The translations under genes were made by a program, and so were the position numbers. A DNA stretch of 64,000 bases, taken from NCBI GenBank assembly GCA_029207755.1, contig JARCOQ010000002.1:113633745-113697744 (forward strand), written 5' to 3'. Positions 61,801 through 64,000 of the stretch are shown one piece after another. The notes below the pieces were generated by a model. It had not been told where the DNA came from and made no database searches. It was given only the letters and a program-made list of their open reading frames with translations. Source of the DNA: Chamaea fasciata (lineage: Eukaryota > Chordata > Aves > Passeriformes > Sylviidae). How positions within the stretch are numbered: the stretch's first letter is position 1; every line of letters begins with the position of its first letter.

Positions 61801-64000
61801 AATCTGCCCATAGCAATGAGCAATAATTGGGGAAGCTTTGGTCCTTGTCGCTGCACTTCTGCTCATCCCATTTGCTTTTATGGTTTTAACCCAGCGTCCA
61901 AAATTTTCCTTATTTTATTTCTCTTTTTTTCGTGACATTTCATTCATGTCAATTCTTCTCCACTCTCTTTCTATGCATGTCTTCCCTGAGTTCAGGATTT
62001 CAATTGGAGTCATTTGGGCAAGCTTGGCACTTTTGCACTGCCCCTGCTTTCATCTCTGGCCATTCGGTGCTAATTGCGCAGTTTCCGGATTTTCTCGGAT
62101 TTTCTCACTTGCGTGCTTTTTGGATCACATCTCCACTCCAGAGCGCTTGATCCACTTTATCCTCTGATTTCCAGATTTCATTCCCTTTCCCGAAAGGAAG
62201 GCTTTCCCTTTCGGGAAAATGAATGAAATCTGCTGATTTCAATGAGCAATAATTGGGAAAGCTTTGGTCCATGTCCCTGCACTTCTGCTCATCCCATCTG
62301 CTTTTATGGTTTTCACCAGGCCTCAAAACCTTTCCTTTATTTTCTTTGTTTTTTTTGACATTTCATGGATTTCAATTTTTCTCCAATCTCTTTCTATGCA
62401 TGTCTTCCCTGAGTTCAGGATTTCAATTGGAGTCATTTGGGCAAGCTTGGCACCTTTGCACTGCCCCTGCTTTCATCTCTGGCCATTCGGTGCTAATTGC
62501 GCAGTTTCCGGATTTTCTCGGATTTTTTCACTTGCGTGCTTTTTGGATCACATCTGCTGTCCAGAGGGCTTGATCCTATTTGTTCTCTGATTTCCAGATA
62601 TCATTCCCTTTCCCAAAAAGAAGGCTTTCCCTTTTGGGAAAGGGAATGAAATCTGCGGATTTCGATGAGCAATAATTGGGAAATTTTCGGTCCATGTCCT
62701 TGTACTTCTGCTCATGTCTATCGCTTTTATGATTTTCGCCAAGATTCTGAATTATTTACTGATTTGTTTTTTTTTTTTTTGAGACAATTCATTTCTGTCA
62801 ATTCTTCTCCACTCTCTTTCTATGCATGTCTTCCCTGAGTTCAGGATTTCAATTGGAGTCGTTTGGGCAAGCTTGGCACCTTTGCACTGCCCCTGCTTTC
62901 ATCTCTGGCCATTCGGTGCTAATTGCGCAGTTTCCGGATTTTCTCGTATTTTTTCACTTGCGTGCTTTTTGGATCACATCTGCTGTCCAGAGGGCTTGAT
63001 CCTATTTGTTCTCTGATTTCCAGATATCATTCCCTTTCCCAAAAAGAAGGCTTTCCCTTTTGGGAAAGGGAATGAAATCTGCGCATTTCGATGAGCAGTA
63101 ACTGGGAAATTTTCGGTCCATGTCCTTGTACTTCTGCTCATGTCAGTTGCTTTTATGATTTTTGCCAAGATTCTGAATTATTTACTGATTTGTTTTTTTT
63201 TTTTTTTGGGACAATTCATTTCTGTCAGTTCTTTTCAACTCTCTTTCTATGCATGTCTTCCCTGAGTTCAGGATTTCAATTGGAGTCATTTGGGCGAGCT
63301 TGGCACCTTTGCACTGCCCCTGATTTCATCTCTGGCCATTCGGTGCTAATTGCGCAGTTTCCAGATTTTCTCGTATTTTTTCACTTGCGTGCTTTTTGGA
63401 TCACATCTGCTCTCCAGAGCGCATGATCCCCTTTTGTTCTCTGATTTCCAGATATCATTCCCTTTCCTAGAAAGAAGGCGTTCCCTTTTGGGAAAGGGAA
63501 TGTATTCTGCCCATAGCAATGAGCAATATTTGGGGAAGCTTTGGTCCTTGTCGCTGCACTTCTGCTCATCCCATTTGCTTTTATGGTTTTAACCCAGCGT
63601 CCAAAATTTTCCTTATTTTATTTCTTTTTTTTTCGTGACATTTCATTCCTGTCAATTCTTCTCCACTCTCTTTCTATGCATGTCTTCCCTGAGTTCAGGA
63701 TTTCAATTGGAGTCATTTGGGCAAGCTTGGCACCTTTGCACTGCCCCTGCTTTCATCTCTGGCCATTCGGTGCTAATTGCGCAGTTTCCGGATTTTCTCG
63801 GATTTTCTCACTTGCGTGCTTTTTGGATCACATCTCCACTCCAGAGCGCTTGATCCACTTTATCCTCTGATTTCCAGATTTCATTCCCTTTCCCGAAAGG
63901 AAGGCTTTCCCTTTTGGGAAAGGGAATGAAATCTGCTGATTTCAATGAGCAATAATTGGGCAAGCTTTGGTCCTTGTCGCTGCACTTCTGCTCATCCCAT
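53636..64000 (+). repeat. Large duplication (20,841-bp offset), copy 2, running off the window
   Basis: Copy of 32795-43159, at least 10,365 bp. No mismatch was found in the lines compared. Its left neighbour is a class N monomer of the 13-mer block, joined within ctccagag. Confidence 0.94.

Larger units (their letters stand above)
31631..64000 (+). repeat. Satellite array, right of the assembly gap (~426-bp monomers)
   Basis: Same satellite, same orientation. Monomer starts and classes: 31625 R (start lost in gap), 32051 N, 32477 S, 32901 Q, 33324 N, 33749 U, 34174 R, 34601 R, 35026 S, 35452 N, 35878 Q, 36301 R, 36727 N, 37153 S, 37577 Q, 38000 N, 38425 U, 38850 R, 39277 N, 39703 Q, 40126 R, 40550 S, 40975 N, 41401 Q, 41824 R, 42250 R, 42678 N, 43104 N, 43531 N, 43957 Q, 44380 R, 44805 S/Q chimera, 45228 R, 45655 N, 46081 Q, 46504 R, 46930 R, 47358 N, 47784 N, 48211 Q, 48634 N, 49059 U, 49484 R, 49911 R, 50336 S/Q chimera, 50759 R, 51186 N, 51612 Q, 52035 R, 52461 R, 52889 N, 53315 N, 53742 Q, 54165 N, 54590 U, 55015 R, 55442 R, 55867 S, 56293 N, 56719 Q, 57142 R, 57568 N, 57994 S, 58418 Q, 58841 N, 59266 U, 59691 R, 60118 N, 60544 Q, 60967 R, 61391 S, 61816 N, 62242 Q, 62665 R, 63091 R, 63519 N, 63945 partial N. 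Class P is absent here and class U occurs only here. Confidence 0.98.

Noticed and set aside
1..64000. CRISPR array
   Set aside because: The repeated unit is ~426 bp with no short direct repeats and unique spacers, and no cas genes are present.
1..64000. Centromere protein B box or telomere repeats
   Set aside because: I saw no word close to the mammalian CENP-B box and no telomeric repeat run. A centromeric role can be neither supported nor excluded from the sequence.
1..64000. tRNA, rRNA or other structured RNA genes
   Set aside because: No conserved rRNA words, tRNA arms or promoter boxes were recognised; the only strong secondary structure is the satellite hairpin.

Overview
The window is one uninterrupted block of eukaryotic satellite DNA. 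It is a head-to-tail tandem array of a monomer of about 426 bp, always in the same orientation and running off both ends. I count 148 complete monomers plus partial ones at the two window edges and on both sides of a 100-N assembly gap (31531-31630). I see no protein gene, RNA gene, intact transposon, CRISPR array or unique-sequence island. The open reading frames of 60-145 codons recur once per monomer in several overlapping frames and on both strands. They are by-products of a pyrimidine-rich repeat with few stop codons.

Organism: a eukaryote with large satellite blocks. Many sites that vary between monomers are CG/TG/CA alternatives, which suggests a genome with CpG methylation (vertebrate or plant rather than yeast or insect). 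The sequence alone does not let me name a species or say whether the array is centromeric, pericentromeric, subtelomeric or on a sex chromosome.

Monomer layout, with phase 1 set at the motif atgagcaata: (1) a class-specific segment of about 130 bp, which defines six classes named here N, P, Q, R, S and U; (2) a T-rich tract; (3) a nearly invariant core containing tctatgcatgtcttccctg and gggcaagcttggcac; (4) a variable tail; (5) a long inverted repeat able to form a hairpin of up to 26 bp. The first ~60 bp of the monomer and part of the invariant core are diverged copies of each other, so the monomer is itself an old internal duplication.

Large-scale layout: 1-4.6 kb, monomers in no clear higher-order pattern. 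4.6-17.4 kb, 6-mer, 5-mer and 12-mer duplications; a 12-monomer block is tandemly duplicated and its second copy has lost exactly one monomer. 17.4-23.0 kb, a 5-mer of 2127 bp (N-S-R-N-Q) in about 2.5 copies. 23.1-26.6 kb, a 4-mer of 1706 bp twice. 26.4-31.5 kb, a 7-mer of 2981 bp twice, cut by the gap. 31.6-64 kb, a mosaic of much larger and apparently identical duplications: an 11-mer (4676 bp), an 11-mer offset (4680 bp), a 13-mer (5531 bp, perfectly tandem), and a segment of at least 10,365 bp repeated at an offset of 20,841 bp. The offsets add up (15,310 + 5,531 = 20,841), so the order of events can partly be reconstructed.

The interest lies in how the array evolved: mappable unequal-crossover breakpoints, chimeric monomers, a hairpin whose variants mostly keep pairing, and the question whether the largest duplication is real or an assembly artefact. 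I found no undescribed gene system, and I do not claim one.
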